The notes: generated from the letters alone by a model not told the origin. Positions 24,050 through 33,865 are shown, counted from the first letter of the stretch. The stretch: DNA of 64,000 nt from DASQPR01 sp963831705 (GCA_963831705.1 CAWHRE010000009.1:186001-250000), one strand, 5' to 3'. A program made the numbers and translations.

Positions 24050-25675
24050 ATCGTCGACGAGCAGCTGATCGAGTGAGATGACGGCATCCACGAGGTCGAG
24101 CCCGTGCGGACGGTGGGTCAGCAACAGAACGGTGCGGCCGTCGGTCCGCTCCAGCAACTCGTGCGTCACGGCGATCGCGCTCGCCTCGTCGAGATGCTCG
24201 GTCGGTTCATCGAAGATCACGATCGGCTGACCGGCCAGCAGCACGCGGGCCAGCGCGAGGCGTTGTCGTTGGCCGCCGGACAGGCGAGCGCCATGCTCAC
24301 CGACCGATGTGCGTACACCGTCGGGCAGGCCGTCCAGCCACGCTCCGAGTCCGGCTCGATCGAGTGCGTCCCGAATCTCGGCGTCGGTCGCGTCGGCACG
24401 CGCGAGCCGTACGTTCTCGGCGATCGTGCTGTCGAACACGTACGCGTCCTGGGCACACAGTCCGACCATGCGCCGCACCGTGTCACCGTCGAGCACGGAC
24501 GCATCAACGCCGCCGAGCCGGATCACGCCGGCGGACGGCGCGAGGAATCGCATCAGCGCGGCAGCGAGCGTGCTCTTTCCGACGCCACTACGGCCGACGA
24601 TCGCAACCCGAGAGCCCGGCGTCAGCTCGAACGAGAGGTCGCGGAGCACGTCGCGGTCCGCGCTCCAGCCAACCGACAAATCCTCAACCCTCAACGTGTA
24701 CGGCCAGCTCGGCGCCTCCGCCTCGGTAACCGGATCCGCTACCGGCTCGGGGCGTGATGCCACATCGGCGATCCGAGCGGCGGCGGCCCGGAACCGTGGT
24801 ACCTGGGTCGCCGCCGGTGCGAGCGGCGCGAACACCTCGTGCAACGCCATCGGGGCCAGCACGATCACGGCCAGCAACGCGGGAGTGATCCGGCCGCTCA
24901 GCGTCGCCGGTACGCCGACGTGCAACGCCCACCACGACGCGGCGCCGGCGGCCGCGGCGGCCAGCGCGATCGCGATCCCCTGGCCGTTTGCGGCCGCTCT
25001 ATTTGCCCGGTTTACCACCTGGTCAGCGCGGTCGAGTCTCGCCAACACCTCGTCAACGGCGCCGAACGCCACGATCTCCGCGGCTCCGTGCAGTGCCTGG
25101 ATAACCTCGGCCGCGTACGCGCCCTTGGCCGCCGCGACCCGCCGCTCCCGCCGAGCCGAGACGCTCGTCGCCAGCAACGGCGCCACGACTGCGGCGACCA
25201 GCAGGGTGACCCCGAGACCGATCGCATCGGAGCCGTCGACCAGGGCCGCAAGCGCGGTCGCGACCATCCCGACGACGGCGGCGATCGCGTACGGCAGCCG
25301 TACCCGAAGCAGCCGATCGACGATCGAGTCGACGTCATGCACCAGCCGGCTGACCAGGTCACCGCTGCGGAGTTCGGGGAGACCGGCCGGTGCGAGTCGG
25401 ACGATCGATCGGATCATCCCGGCGCGGACTCCGACCAACCGCCGCAGTACCGCGTCGTGACCCGCGATCCGTTCCACGTAACGCAGCACGCCACGACCGA
25501 GACCGAACGCGCGTACGCCGACGATCGCGACCATCAACGTCAACACCGGTGGATGCCCGGCCGCCGTCGTGATCAGCCAGGCCGCGGTCGCGGTCAGTCC
25601 GATGGCGGACCCGGCGGCAAGCAACCCGGCCACAAACGCTCCCCCGAGCGCCACCCGCGTCCGACCGGCCATCAC
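23951..25675 (-). CDS. cydC: CydC, ABC exporter subunit for thiol/haem (CydDC)
   Basis: 574 residues: a six-helix transmembrane domain (about 1-320) and an ATPase domain (about 330-555) with Walker A VAIVGRSGVGKSTLAAALM, signature RLSGGQRQRLALARVLL and Walker B IVIFDEPTEHLDEA. With CydD it exports cysteine or glutathione-like reductants (haem has also been proposed) needed to assemble cytochrome bd. The start overlaps the cydD stop by 4 bases. The C-terminal 40 residues (VGANRNADRGPSRRPGE) extend beyond the usual end and overlap the MFS gene on the other strand. Confidence 0.93.
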   Translation of the reverse strand: MMAGRTRVALGGAFVAGLLAAGSAIGLTATAAWLITTAAGHPPVLTLMVAIVGVRAFGLGRGVLRYVERIAGHDAVLRRLVGVRAGMIRSIVRLAPAGLPELRSGDLVSRLVHDVDSIVDRLLRVRLPYAIAAVVGMVATALAALVDGSDAIGLGVTLLVAAVVAPLLATSVSARRERRVAAAKGAYAAEVIQALHGAAEIVAFGAVDEVLARLDRADQVVNRANRAAANGQGIAIALAAAAAGAASWWALHVGVPATLSGRITPALLAVIVLAPMALHEVFAPLAPAATQVPRFRAAAARIADVASRPEPVADPVTEAEAPSWPYTLRVEDLSVGWSADRDVLRDLSFELTPGSRVAIVGRSGVGKSTLAAALMRFLAPSAGVIRLGGVDASVLDGDTVRRMVGLCAQDAYVFDSTIAENVRLARADATDAEIRDALDRAGLGAWLDGLPDGVRTSVGEHGARLSGGQRQRLALARVLLAGQPIVIFDEPTEHLDEASAIAVTHELLERTDGRTVLLLTHRPHGLDLVDAVISLDQLLVDDLDRDAGLDVGANRNADRGPSRRPGEIGQIVGV

Positions 25676-27294
25676 CTCGTCCCACCCGCCATGATCGGGA
25701 CGGGGTCGGGCGTACGGACGATCTGTACGGTTCGGTCGGCGATCGCGATCGTTGCCGGCCGATGCGTCACCGCCACGATCGTGCGGCCGGTGCCGCGTAG
25801 ACGCTGTAAGACGGCGTGCTCGGTCGCGTCGTCGAGACCGGCGGTCGGCTCGTCCAGCAGAATGATCGGCGCACCCCGGTAGACGGCTCGGGCAATCGCC
25901 ACTCGACGGCGCTGACCTGCTGATAGTCCGACTCCACCATCGACAATCGTGGTCGTCAGGTCGAAATCCAGTGCAGCCACGGCAGCGGCGTCGACGAGGT
26001 CGGCACTACGCGAGCCGAGCGTGATGTTCTCCGCGACGGTGCCGGCGAACAGGTACGGATCCTGCGGCACCCAGGCGAAGTACGACCGCCACGCGTCAGT
26101 GCCGACATCTGGTGCGACGGCATCTCCGGACAAGGCCAGCCGGACCAAGCCGGATGACGGGTCGGTGAATCCGAGAATCACCGAGAGGAGCGTCGACTTC
26201 CCGGCGCCGTTCGCCCCGACGACCGCCACGAATTCGCCGGCCGCGACCGTGCACGAGGCATCTGCCGGAGCGCATTCGTCCCGGCCGGGTTGGCGGACAC
26301 TGACCCGATCGACGATGAGCGCGACCACGCCGTGGTCGGTTTCGTCGTGCGAGCCGGCCGGCCGGACCGGCACGGCGAGAATCTCCTCGACGCGGTCCAT
26401 CGCGGCGGTACCGGCGGCCGATGCATGGAAATGAGTGCCGAGGGCACGAAGTGGGGCGTACGCCTCCGGGGTCAGGATCAACACGAACAGACCCATCCGC
26501 AGGCCCATCCGGCCATCCACGAGACGCAGGCCGACACCGACCGCGACGAGGGCCACGGCGATCGTGCCCAGGATGTCGAGGACCAGCGTGGACAGGTTGG
26601 CCAGGCGCAGCGTACGCATGGTGGCCCGACGGTAGTCATCGCCGACCGCACGTACGCGCTCCTCCTGGGCACTCGCACGCCCGAAGGCCTTGAGCGTCGT
26701 GATACCGGAGACGACGTCGAGAAAATGGTGCGCGAGTCGGCCGAGCGCATCCAGGCGCCGCCGCGAGACCGCCGACGTCGTCGCACCGACGAGCGCCATG
26801 AACAGCGGAATCAACGGGAGGGTCAGCGCGATCGTGACGGTCGCCACCAGATCGGTGCTGGCCATCGTCGCAAGCATCATGACCGGGACGATCATCGCGA
26901 GTGCGAGCTGCGGTAGATAGCGCGACACGTATGGTTCGACACCGTCGATACCGGTCGTGACCAGCGCCGTCGTTTCGCCGCTACGCTCATCCGCCGACCA
27001 GCGAGGCCCGAGCCGCAGCACATGCTCAACCACCGTCCGGCGGAGCCGGGACGTCACCGACAGCGCGGCCCGCTGCGCCATCACCTCACCGAGCCAGGCG
27101 AGACCGGCACGCGCGAGGATCACGATGGCCAGCGGGACCAGTACCGCCGTCGACCGCGCCGCGATGCCCCGCGCGAGCAACTCGGCCTGCACGATCACGA
27201 GGCCGGCCGAGAGCGTACCGGCGACCACGGCCCGGATCAGGAACGGCCGGGCCGGACCGGCGTACCGCAACAAGCGTGGATCAACCGCCCTCAT
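25672..27294 (-). CDS. cydD: CydD, ABC exporter subunit for thiol/haem (CydDC)
   Basis: 540 residues from ATG 27294, which overlaps the cydB stop (ATGA). A frame open further upstream is merely the shadow of cydB. The transmembrane domain contains RSTAVLVPLAIVILARAGLA, LRLGPRWSADERSGETTALV and GIDGVEPYVSRYLPQLALA, typical of CydD. The ATPase domain has Walker A VVGANGAGKSTLLSVILG, signature GLSAGQRRRVAIARAVYRG and Walker B ILLDEPTAGLDDAT. It partners with CydC. Confidence 0.93.
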   Translation of the reverse strand: MRAVDPRLLRYAGPARPFLIRAVVAGTLSAGLVIVQAELLARGIAARSTAVLVPLAIVILARAGLAWLGEVMAQRAALSVTSRLRRTVVEHVLRLGPRWSADERSGETTALVTTGIDGVEPYVSRYLPQLALAMIVPVMMLATMASTDLVATVTIALTLPLIPLFMALVGATTSAVSRRRLDALGRLAHHFLDVVSGITTLKAFGRASAQEERVRAVGDDYRRATMRTLRLANLSTLVLDILGTIAVALVAVGVGLRLVDGRMGLRMGLFVLILTPEAYAPLRALGTHFHASAAGTAAMDRVEEILAVPVRPAGSHDETDHGVVALIVDRVSVRQPGRDECAPADASCTVAAGEFVAVVGANGAGKSTLLSVILGFTDPSSGLVRLALSGDAVAPDVGTDAWRSYFAWVPQDPYLFAGTVAENITLGSRSADLVDAAAVAALDFDLTTTIVDGGVGLSAGQRRRVAIARAVYRGAPIILLDEPTAGLDDATEHAVLQRLRGTGRTIVAVTHRPATIAIADRTVQIVRTPDPVPIMAGGTR

Positions 27295-28316
27295 CCGGCG
27301 GACCTGGCCGGTGCGGTCTCGGGCATCGGGATGTCGGCCACGCCGATCCGGCGCCGGAACACCCAGTAGGTCCAGCCCTGATAGATCAGCACGATCGGCG
27401 TGAACACGAGCGCGACCCAGCTCATGATGTGCAGCGTGTAGTGCGACGACGAGGCGTTGTCGACGGTCAGGCTGTTCGCCGCGATCGGTCGCGACGGCAT
27501 GACGTCCGGGTGCAACGCGACGAACAGCGATGCCACGGCAAGCCCGATCGCAAATGCGGTACCGAGAAACGCCCAGCCCTCGCGTACCCGCAGATTTGCG
27601 TAGAGCCCGGCGACCAGCGCGACGGCGGCGAGCGCCGCGACCGTGATCGAGGCCGCGCTGGACCGGAAGCCGATCGTCCATCCGAGGAACGCGACCGCCA
27701 GCGCGGCAGCGACCAGGCCTGCACGGGACGCGAGCCGGTTTGCGCGTACTCGGATGTCGCCGTTCGTCTTGAGCGCGAGGAACACCGCGCCGTGCGTGAC
27801 GAACAGAGCGAGCGTGGTCAGCCCGCCGAGGATCGCGTAGGGGTTGAGCAGGGTCCAGAAGTTGCCGATGAACTCGTGCCGGGCATCCAGCGGCACGCCG
27901 CGCTCGATGTTCGCGAACGCGACGCCCCAGAGGATCGCCGGCAGGATCGATCCGACGAAGATCGCGGCGTCCCATCGGGCTCGCCACGCCGGATCGTCGC
28001 GCTTCCCCCGGAACTCGAACGCGACCCCGCGCAGGATCAGCGCCACCAGGATCAGGAGTAATGGCAGGTAGAAGCCGCTGAACAGGGTCGCGTACCACTC
28101 CGGGAACGCGGCGAACGTCGCGCCACCGGCGACGATCAACCAGACCTCGTTGCCGTCCCAGACCGGTCCGATCGTATTGATCAGTACGCGACGTTCGGCC
28201 TCGCCGTGCCCGAGGACCGGCAGGAGGATGCCGACGCCGAAGTCGAAACCCTCCAGCACGAAATAGCCGACCCACAGCACCGCGATGATGATGAACCAGA
28301 GGTCCGAGAGTGTCAC
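27291..28316 (-). CDS. cydB: Cytochrome bd ubiquinol/menaquinol oxidase subunit II (CydB)
   Basis: 341 residues from GTG 28316, which has GGAAGG about 10 bases upstream; longer in-frame starts would add an unrelated basic leader. The N-terminus LWFIIIAVLWVGYFVLEGFD and GHGEAERRVLINTIGPVWDG are diagnostic for CydB, followed by GNEVWLIVAGGATFAAFPEW. About eight membrane helices. It forms the bd oxidase with CydA (26-base gap) and overlaps cydD by 4 bases. Confidence 0.95.
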   Translation of the reverse strand: MTLSDLWFIIIAVLWVGYFVLEGFDFGVGILLPVLGHGEAERRVLINTIGPVWDGNEVWLIVAGGATFAAFPEWYATLFSGFYLPLLLILVALILRGVAFEFRGKRDDPAWRARWDAAIFVGSILPAILWGVAFANIERGVPLDARHEFIGNFWTLLNPYAILGGLTTLALFVTHGAVFLALKTNGDIRVRANRLASRAGLVAAALAVAFLGWTIGFRSSAASITVAALAAVALVAGLYANLRVREGWAFLGTAFAIGLAVASLFVALHPDVMPSRPIAANSLTVDNASSSHYTLHIMSWVALVFTPIVLIYQGWTYWVFRRRIGVADIPMPETAPARSAG

Positions 28317-28341
28317 GCCGTCACCGCCCTTCCATCCCGGA

Positions 28342-29742
28342 TCAGTACGCGAACGCGAGTTGGCGCTGGCCGTCGGCGGGCTCGTCCGGCGGACTGACGT
28401 CCGGGAGACCGGCCTTCGCATACTTCGTGATCAGCCCGAACTCGACGATCGCCAGGACGCCGTAGAGCAGCGCGTACACGATGAGGGACGTGATCACCTC
28501 GCCGTGCGAGACGTTCGGCGAGATGCCGTTGACGGTCTTCATCTGGCTGAACACGATCCACGGCTGACGGCCCATCTCGGTGAAGATCCAACCCGCGGAG
28601 TTCGCGGCGAGCGGCAGGAACGGGAGGACGAGCGCGGCCCGCAGCACCCACTTCGACGACGGGGTACGCCCTCTCCGCAGCGTCCACAGTGCCAGCAGCG
28701 CGACGAGCGCGGCGAGGATGCCGAAGCCGATCATGCCGCGAAATCCCCAGTACGTGATCGGGATGTTCGGCGAGTAGTCGCCCGGCCCGAATCGCGCGAC
28801 GTACTCGGCCTGCAGGTCGTCGATGCCCTGCACCCGTCCGTTGAAGTTGCCGTCGGCCAGGAACGAAAGCAGCCGCGGCAGCTCGATCGACCAGACCGGA
28901 TGACTTCCGTTGAGTGACCCGATCGTCAGAATCGAGAACGGCGCGGGCTTCGCGGTGTGGTAGAGCGCCTCTGCCGCGGCCATCTTCATCGGCTGCGTCG
29001 ACGTCATGATCTTGCCTTGAATGTCGCCGGTGATGAATACCGCGGCGGCAGCCACGAGTGACGTCCAGGCGCCGATCTTCGCAGCGCTGCGGAACGCGTC
29101 GGCATCCCGCTTCGGCCGCCGGATCAGGTGCCACATCGCGACGGCCAGGATCAACGCGGCGCCGGTGAAGATCGACGCGGTGATCGTGTGGAAGAACGTG
29201 ATCACCGCGACCTTGTTTGTCAGGACCGCGCCAAAGTCGGTCAGCCGGGCGCGATGCGTGATCGGGTCGATCCGGAATCCGAGCGGCCACTGCATGAACG
29301 AGTTCGCGACCAGGATGAAGTACGCCGAGAGAACCGTGCCGATCGCGGCGATCCAGATACAGGCGAGGTGGATCCGGCGTGGCAGCCGATCCCAACCGAA
29401 GATCCACAGGCCGAGGAACGTGGACTCCAGGAAGAACGCGAGCAGGCCCTCGATCGCGAGCGGCGCGCCGAAGATGTCACCAACGAACCGCGAGTAGTTT
29501 GACCAGTTCATGCCGAACTGGAACTCCTGGACGAGGCCGGTGACGACGCCCATCGCGAAATTGATCAAGAAGAGTTTGCCGTAAAATTTCGTGAGCTTGA
29601 GCCACTGCTCGTTGCCGGTCCGGACCCAGCACGTTTGCAAGACCGCGACCAGCAGTGAGAGGCCGATCGTCAGCGGAACGAACAGGAAGTGGTAGACCGT
29701 CGTGACGCCGAATTGCCACCGGCCAAGATCAACCGCGCCCAT
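28342..29742 (-). CDS. cydA: Cytochrome bd oxidase subunit I (CydA)
   Basis: 466 residues. It carries the haem-ligand His region FGVTTVYHFLFVPLTIGLS, the Q-loop quinol region with IQGKIMTSTQPMKMAAAEAL, the conserved GWIFTEMGRQPWIVF, and WGFRGMIGFG with the conserved Arg and Met. It oxidises menaquinol and reduces oxygen to water at high affinity. It is the first gene of cydABDC. The short Q-loop type is expected for Gram-positives. A 17-bp inverted repeat lies just before its start. Confidence 0.96.
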   Translation of the reverse strand: MGAVDLGRWQFGVTTVYHFLFVPLTIGLSLLVAVLQTCWVRTGNEQWLKLTKFYGKLFLINFAMGVVTGLVQEFQFGMNWSNYSRFVGDIFGAPLAIEGLLAFFLESTFLGLWIFGWDRLPRRIHLACIWIAAIGTVLSAYFILVANSFMQWPLGFRIDPITHRARLTDFGAVLTNKVAVITFFHTITASIFTGAALILAVAMWHLIRRPKRDADAFRSAAKIGAWTSLVAAAAVFITGDIQGKIMTSTQPMKMAAAEALYHTAKPAPFSILTIGSLNGSHPVWSIELPRLLSFLADGNFNGRVQGIDDLQAEYVARFGPGDYSPNIPITYWGFRGMIGFGILAALVALLALWTLRRGRTPSSKWVLRAALVLPFLPLAANSAGWIFTEMGRQPWIVFSQMKTVNGISPNVSHGEVITSLIVYALLYGVLAIVEFGLITKYAKAGLPDVSPPDEPADGQRQLAFAY

Positions 29743-29752
29743 CCGACGTACC

Positions 29753-29817
29753 CCCGTTCGCCCGTTATGCGCATAAGCCTCCTGAGGCTAGCAAAGTTCA
29801 CATAACGGGCGAACGGG
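29753..29817. promoter_or_regulatory. 17-bp perfect inverted repeat upstream of cydA
   Basis: CCCGTTCGCCCGTTATG (29753-29769) and its exact complement (29801-29817) flank 31 bases that contain a smaller AGCCTC/GAGGCT repeat. The inner edge forms the palindrome TTATGCGCATAA (29765-29776). The element sits 11 bases before the cydA start and 25 bases after the stop of the propeller gene, so it could be an operator of the cyd operon, a terminator of the gene before it, or both. Confidence 0.65.
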
Positions 29818-29842
29818 ATTCGCCATGTTTCCGGCGCCGAAA

Positions 29843-31183
29843 CTACGAAGTTGCCACCGAGTACAGGTAGTTGTTGTCGCTACCGAAGTAGAGGTATCCG
29901 TTCGAATAGAGCGGTGACGAGTCGACCCAGTCGCCGGTCGCGATCGTCCAGACCGGAGCGCCGGTCGAGATATTCAGCGCGTACGCCGAACCGTCCCGGA
30001 CGCCGATGTAGACCGTCGACCCGGCCAGCGCCGGCGTCGTACGGATGTCACCGGACGTCGCGTGCTTCCAGTTCACCTTGCCGTTGCCGGCATTGAACGA
30101 ATACATGTTGTCGTCGTCGCTGCCGATGTAAAGGGCACCGCCGTACAGCAGGCCGGTCGTGTGCACCGGGCCGCCGGTCCGGTACTTCCACACCTGCGTA
30201 CCGCCGGTTTGCCGGATCGCCCGGACGTAATCGTCGTTGCTGCCGAAGTAGACAATGCCGCCGGATATCAATGGGGTCGAGTCGACCGCGGCACCGGTGG
30301 CCGTCGCCCACACCTGCCGATGGGTGGTGAGGTTGACCGCGTACATCTTGCCGTCGTCGCTCCCGAAGTAGACCGTCCCGCTGGCCACCACCGGCGCGGT
30401 ACGGATCGCGCCGTGCGTCGCGAACTTCCACCTGATCTTGTGGGTGCTCAGCGTGATCGCGTAGAGGTAGTGGTCGAGGCTGCCGGCGTAGAGCACGCCA
30501 CCGGAGATCGTGACCGCCGCATCGACCTCGCTGCTGGTCGCAAACGTCCAGCGCACGACGCCGGTCGTCGCCGTGACGGCGTAGATCTTGTGATCCGCAC
30601 TTCCGAAGTAGACGATGCCACCGTAGACGAATGGCCTGCTCTGGACACGCCCGCCGGTGCGCGTACGCCACAGCGTGTGGCCGGTCGTCGCCTCGATCGC
30701 GTACAGATAGTTGTCGTCGCTGCCAACGAAGATGACTCCGTTGTAGATGGCCGGTGCGGACTCGACGCTGTCGCCGAACGGCACCGCCCAGTACGCGCTG
30801 CGCGTCGGAATGCTCGCGGCGGCCGGCGGCGGGGGGACCTTCGTCGCGGACGGCGACGGTGCGGCTGTGGTAGGAGCCACACTCGGAGTCACGACGGCCT
30901 GGGCCGTAGCGCTCGCTTCCGGCTTCGCCTCGGCGGATGGGGAGGCGAAGATTTGGTGAATGCCCAGCCACAGACCGCCCGCTGCGACCACGAGAGCGGA
31001 AGCGGAGGCGACCACTTTGCGGGCCGAATCGAAGACGCCTGCCACCTTGCGCAGACCACGAGACTCTTTAGTGTCCAGGTCAGCCGCGTCAACGGCATCC
31101 TCGACCTTCTCGGTCACCTTTTGGGTGGCCTTCTCGGTCAGCTTGCCAGCAATCTTACCGAGTGGATTGTCCTCTTCGGACAC
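29843..31183 (-). CDS. PQQ-like beta-propeller membrane-anchored protein
   Basis: 446 residues from GTG 31183, chosen because AGGAG lies 7 bases upstream; ATG 31198 is in frame. A charged N-terminus (LGKIAGKLTEKATQKVTEK) leads to one transmembrane helix (about 55-80), a Pro/Ala/Ser linker and seven to eight near-identical blades of the type GSDDNYLYAIEATTGHTLWR. The repeated DGK/NG-x-YA and W residues are those of quinoprotein-like propellers; the cofactor residues of true dehydrogenases are not evident. It is likely an extracytoplasmic binding or scaffold protein. It is immediately upstream of cydA in the same direction. Confidence 0.85.
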   Translation of the reverse strand: MSEEDNPLGKIAGKLTEKATQKVTEKVEDAVDAADLDTKESRGLRKVAGVFDSARKVVASASALVVAAGGLWLGIHQIFASPSAEAKPEASATAQAVVTPSVAPTTAAPSPSATKVPPPPAAASIPTRSAYWAVPFGDSVESAPAIYNGVIFVGSDDNYLYAIEATTGHTLWRTRTGGRVQSRPFVYGGIVYFGSADHKIYAVTATTGVVRWTFATSSEVDAAVTISGGVLYAGSLDHYLYAITLSTHKIRWKFATHGAIRTAPVVASGTVYFGSDDGKMYAVNLTTHRQVWATATGAAVDSTPLISGGIVYFGSNDDYVRAIRQTGGTQVWKYRTGGPVHTTGLLYGGALYIGSDDDNMYSFNAGNGKVNWKHATSGDIRTTPALAGSTVYIGVRDGSAYALNISTGAPVWTIATGDWVDSSPLYSNGYLYFGSDNNYLYSVATS

Positions 31184-31301
31184 AGTGCTGCTCCTCATTA
31201 ACCCGAACGCCCGTGAGATCCGCCGCACGGTAGCAGAAATCGGGCGGTCCGCACAGGTACCTGTATGGACCCAGACAGTTGTCCCGAACGGTTACCCAGG
31301 G

Positions 31302-31862
31302 CTAGTTGGGAGCAGGCTCGGACTCGGTCGCGACCGCGTAGATGATGCCGCTGTACCGGTCCGCGAATTCGATCCGGGTGATGTCGTCGTAGCTCCACTC
31401 GGACGGCTCCGCGCGCCACGTCGCGTCGTACCGGATCTCGCGCAGGCCCAAGCTGGTCGCCTTGACGTTCATTGGTACGCCGACGAAGCAGACGTCGTCG
31501 TCGATGCGCTCGGTGAACAGCGTGACGACCGGGGCGACCGCCGCGATCGACTTCATCATGGCAACGGTGTCGTCCAGATCGAGTGGCACCGGCGGGCGGG
31601 GAGGCGGCCAGGATCGCTGGAGCGCCAGCGCGCGGCGGACGAATCGCATTTCGTCGGAGCGGTCCTCGACGTCGCGTACGTCGCCAACCGGGAACACCGC
31701 GAAACCGTCGATATAGATCGAATCGGACAACGTCGCAACCAGGACCCAGCGGAGACCTACCGCCAGGACGAAGCCGTCCACGTCGTCGTCGGACGATGTC
31801 CGGCTGATCCGTTTCAGCATTTCGCTGCCGCTGCGCAACAGCGCGGTCCGGTGTTCGCTCAT
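31302..31862 (-). CDS. Uncharacterised protein (186 aa)
   Basis: Start taken at ATG 31862 (MSEHRTALLRSG); an upstream in-frame start at 31877 is possible. The protein is mixed alpha/beta and soluble. Notable pieces are FVLAVGLRWVLVATLSDSIY, REIRYDATWRAEPSEWSYDD and ITRIEFADRYSGIIYAVATE. The arrangement (WSYDDITRIEFADRYS) recalls small PH-like or YopX-like domains, but no family can be named. No operon partner is evident. Confidence 0.65.
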   Translation of the reverse strand: MSEHRTALLRSGSEMLKRISRTSSDDDVDGFVLAVGLRWVLVATLSDSIYIDGFAVFPVGDVRDVEDRSDEMRFVRRALALQRSWPPPRPPVPLDLDDTVAMMKSIAAVAPVVTLFTERIDDDVCFVGVPMNVKATSLGLREIRYDATWRAEPSEWSYDDITRIEFADRYSGIIYAVATESEPAPN

Positions 31863-31968
31863 GTCATGCGACGGCACGGGACTCGAACCTCGGGCGGTAC
31901 GTGTGCAACGACATGCTCCGCATACTACGGAGCTTGATTGTGGTTGTGACTACGACGCGACCGCCGGA

Positions 31969-32265
31969 TTATCGGTCGCTCTCGGTGCGCGCCGGACCCC
32001 AGAAAAGGATGTGCGCCGGTTCGTTGTCGTGATACAGCACCAGGTGCCGACCGTCGCCGGTGTCCGGAAGCAGCGACCGGACCTCGGGTGCGTTGACGCC
32101 ACCCCACCGCTCGAGATCGTGCAGCGTCGGCGCCGTCGTCCCGAACGTGACCCGCGCTTCCTTCTCCGTGACGGCGTGCGTACGCGCGAAGAACGGCAGT
32201 TCCGCCATCGCCGCTTCGGCATCCGCTCGATACGGAAGCAGGTAATCCCACGTTGCTGTACTCAC
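31969..32265 (-). CDS. Uncharacterised small protein (98 aa)
   Basis: Start taken at GTG 32265 (MSTATWDYLLPYRADAEAAM). The protein is compact, with ARTHAVTEKEARVTFGTTAP and HLVLYHDNEPAHILFWGPAR. Similar proteins beginning TWDYLLPY are common in actinomycetes. Function unknown. Confidence 0.7.
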   Translation of the reverse strand: MSTATWDYLLPYRADAEAAMAELPFFARTHAVTEKEARVTFGTTAPTLHDLERWGGVNAPEVRSLLPDTGDGRHLVLYHDNEPAHILFWGPARTESDR

Positions 32266-32434
32266 GGTGATGGAGCCTCTCGACTGAGTCACGGAAAGCA
32301 CACCGTACTACTCCCCCGAGGGTCTGGATACCCGGTCGGACATCGAAATCAACCGAAAGTATGATCTTGGCGGCTGGCCAACGGAACTACTTTCGCGACG
32401 GATCATCAACCAACTCTGTGAACGGGGAATAATA

Positions 32435-32740
32435 GTGGCGAACGACATCGACCAGCCCTGCATGGTGTGCGGCGCGCGTCCGGCGATCAAGGTCAAATTC
32501 ACCAAGATCGAGGGCCTGCTCGTCATGTACCGGATCAGCTATTCGAAGGGCTACTTCTGCCAGGAGTGCGGGCTGCGCAAGCACGCCGAGTACCGGGACG
32601 CCTTGATGTCCAAGGGCTGGTGGAGCATCTCCGGCCTGATCGGCACACCGATGTACCTGTTCACCAACAACGCGAAGGCAAAGAAGCTGCGCGAATTGCA
32701 GCCGCCGATCCGCGGCCAGCAGTACGCGCCGCAGCAGTAG
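32435..32740 (+). CDS. Small zinc-ribbon membrane-associated protein (101 aa)
   Basis: GTG start 32435 with GGGGAA upstream. N-terminal CMVCGARPAIKVKFTKIEG and YFCQECGLRKHAEYRDALMS form a C4 zinc ribbon, and the segment WWSISGLIGTPMYLFTN is an amphipathic or single membrane-associated helix. The C-terminus is Gln-rich. Function unknown. Confidence 0.75.
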   Translation: MANDIDQPCMVCGARPAIKVKFTKIEGLLVMYRISYSKGYFCQECGLRKHAEYRDALMSKGWWSISGLIGTPMYLFTNNAKAKKLRELQPPIRGQQYAPQQ

Positions 32741-32819
32741 CACGCAACACGCCCGAGAGGCCTGGCACTTGATGTGTCGGGCCTTTCGCGTATCCAGACC
32801 TCGTGGGAACCTGCATGCC

Positions 32820-33710
32820 ATGCAGACACGGGAGATCACCATCGATGGACTCGGGCGACCGGGATTGCTGTACATGCCGGACGGTCCCGTACGCGGGGGT
32901 GTGATCCCCCTGCACGGCGCCGGTCTACCGCAGCGCGAGCAGCAAATCTTCACGCACCTCGCGGACACGGTCACACCGCTGGGTTTCGCGGTCCTGAGCT
33001 TCGATCGCAGGCCCAGCGAGGACGGCGGCGACGTCCCGTTCGAACTCCAGGCCGACGATGCACTCACCGCCCGTACCGCGCTCGCCGCCATCATCGATCG
33101 GCCGGTCGGCGTGTATGGATTCAGCCAGGGTTCGTGGGCCGCAGCGGCCGCCGCCTCCCGTACGACCGACGTAGCGTTCCTCGTGCTGCTCGGCAACTCG
33201 GGCGTCAGCCCGGCAATCCAGATGCGCTTCTATACCGACGAGCTGCTGCGTCTCAACGGTTTCCACCAGACGGCGCGAGACGAACTACTGGAACTGCGAC
33301 TCGCGATCGAGGATCTGATTCGTACCGGCGGGGATCCCGCCGTCGGTGCGGCACTGCTGGCCCAGGCAGCCAAACGGCCGTGGTTCGAGCACGCGTTTCT
33401 GCCACCGGAACTCCCCGATCCGATCCCATCCTGGGACGACATGGACTTCGATCCCGAGCCGATCTACGCGAAGGTGACCTGCCCGACGCTGCTGATCTGG
33501 GGCGAGCACGAAGAGAACAGCCCAGCCGATCTGAGCAAAGTGGTATGGCGTCGGGCCGCGGCAGCCTCCGGCAACACCGACGTCACGATCGCGGACGTGC
33601 CGGGGTGCGGACACTGGCCCGCGCTCGGCGGCGACTACCTCGGCGACGAGGAGCTCGCTCCGGCGTACACCCAGATCTTGCGTTCCTGGTTCGAAAGCTT
33701 GTCCATATAA
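32820..33710 (+). CDS. Alpha/beta hydrolase
   Basis: 296 residues from ATG 32820. The fold is shown by the oxyanion region GGVIPLHGAGLPQREQQ, the nucleophile elbow VGVYGFSQGSWAAAAAASR, CPTLLIWGEHEENSP with the acid residue region, and CGHWPALGG with the catalytic His. It resembles peptidase S9 or dienelactone hydrolase-like esterases. The substrate is unknown. It is a single gene upstream of the secreted glycosidase. Confidence 0.85.
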   Translation: MQTREITIDGLGRPGLLYMPDGPVRGGVIPLHGAGLPQREQQIFTHLADTVTPLGFAVLSFDRRPSEDGGDVPFELQADDALTARTALAAIIDRPVGVYGFSQGSWAAAAAASRTTDVAFLVLLGNSGVSPAIQMRFYTDELLRLNGFHQTARDELLELRLAIEDLIRTGGDPAVGAALLAQAAKRPWFEHAFLPPELPDPIPSWDDMDFDPEPIYAKVTCPTLLIWGEHEENSPADLSKVVWRRAAAASGNTDVTIADVPGCGHWPALGGDYLGDEELAPAYTQILRSWFESLSI

Positions 33711-33865
33711 GAACGTTGCGGCATCGATTTGTTGCGTGCAGTTCATCAATGTATTGCGTTCTTGTGTCACCGGCTGACAGGATGGGGAGCGCTTCACCGC
33801 GGCCGCCCGGCCGCCGTCGTCCCGCTCACGACACCCCCCATGACCTGTGAGTAAGGAGAGGACGC

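Noticed and set aside
27295..28275. Upstream extension of cydD
   Set aside because: It lies in another frame over cydB and reads as Arg-rich shadow; the ATGA overlap at 27291-27294 marks the start.
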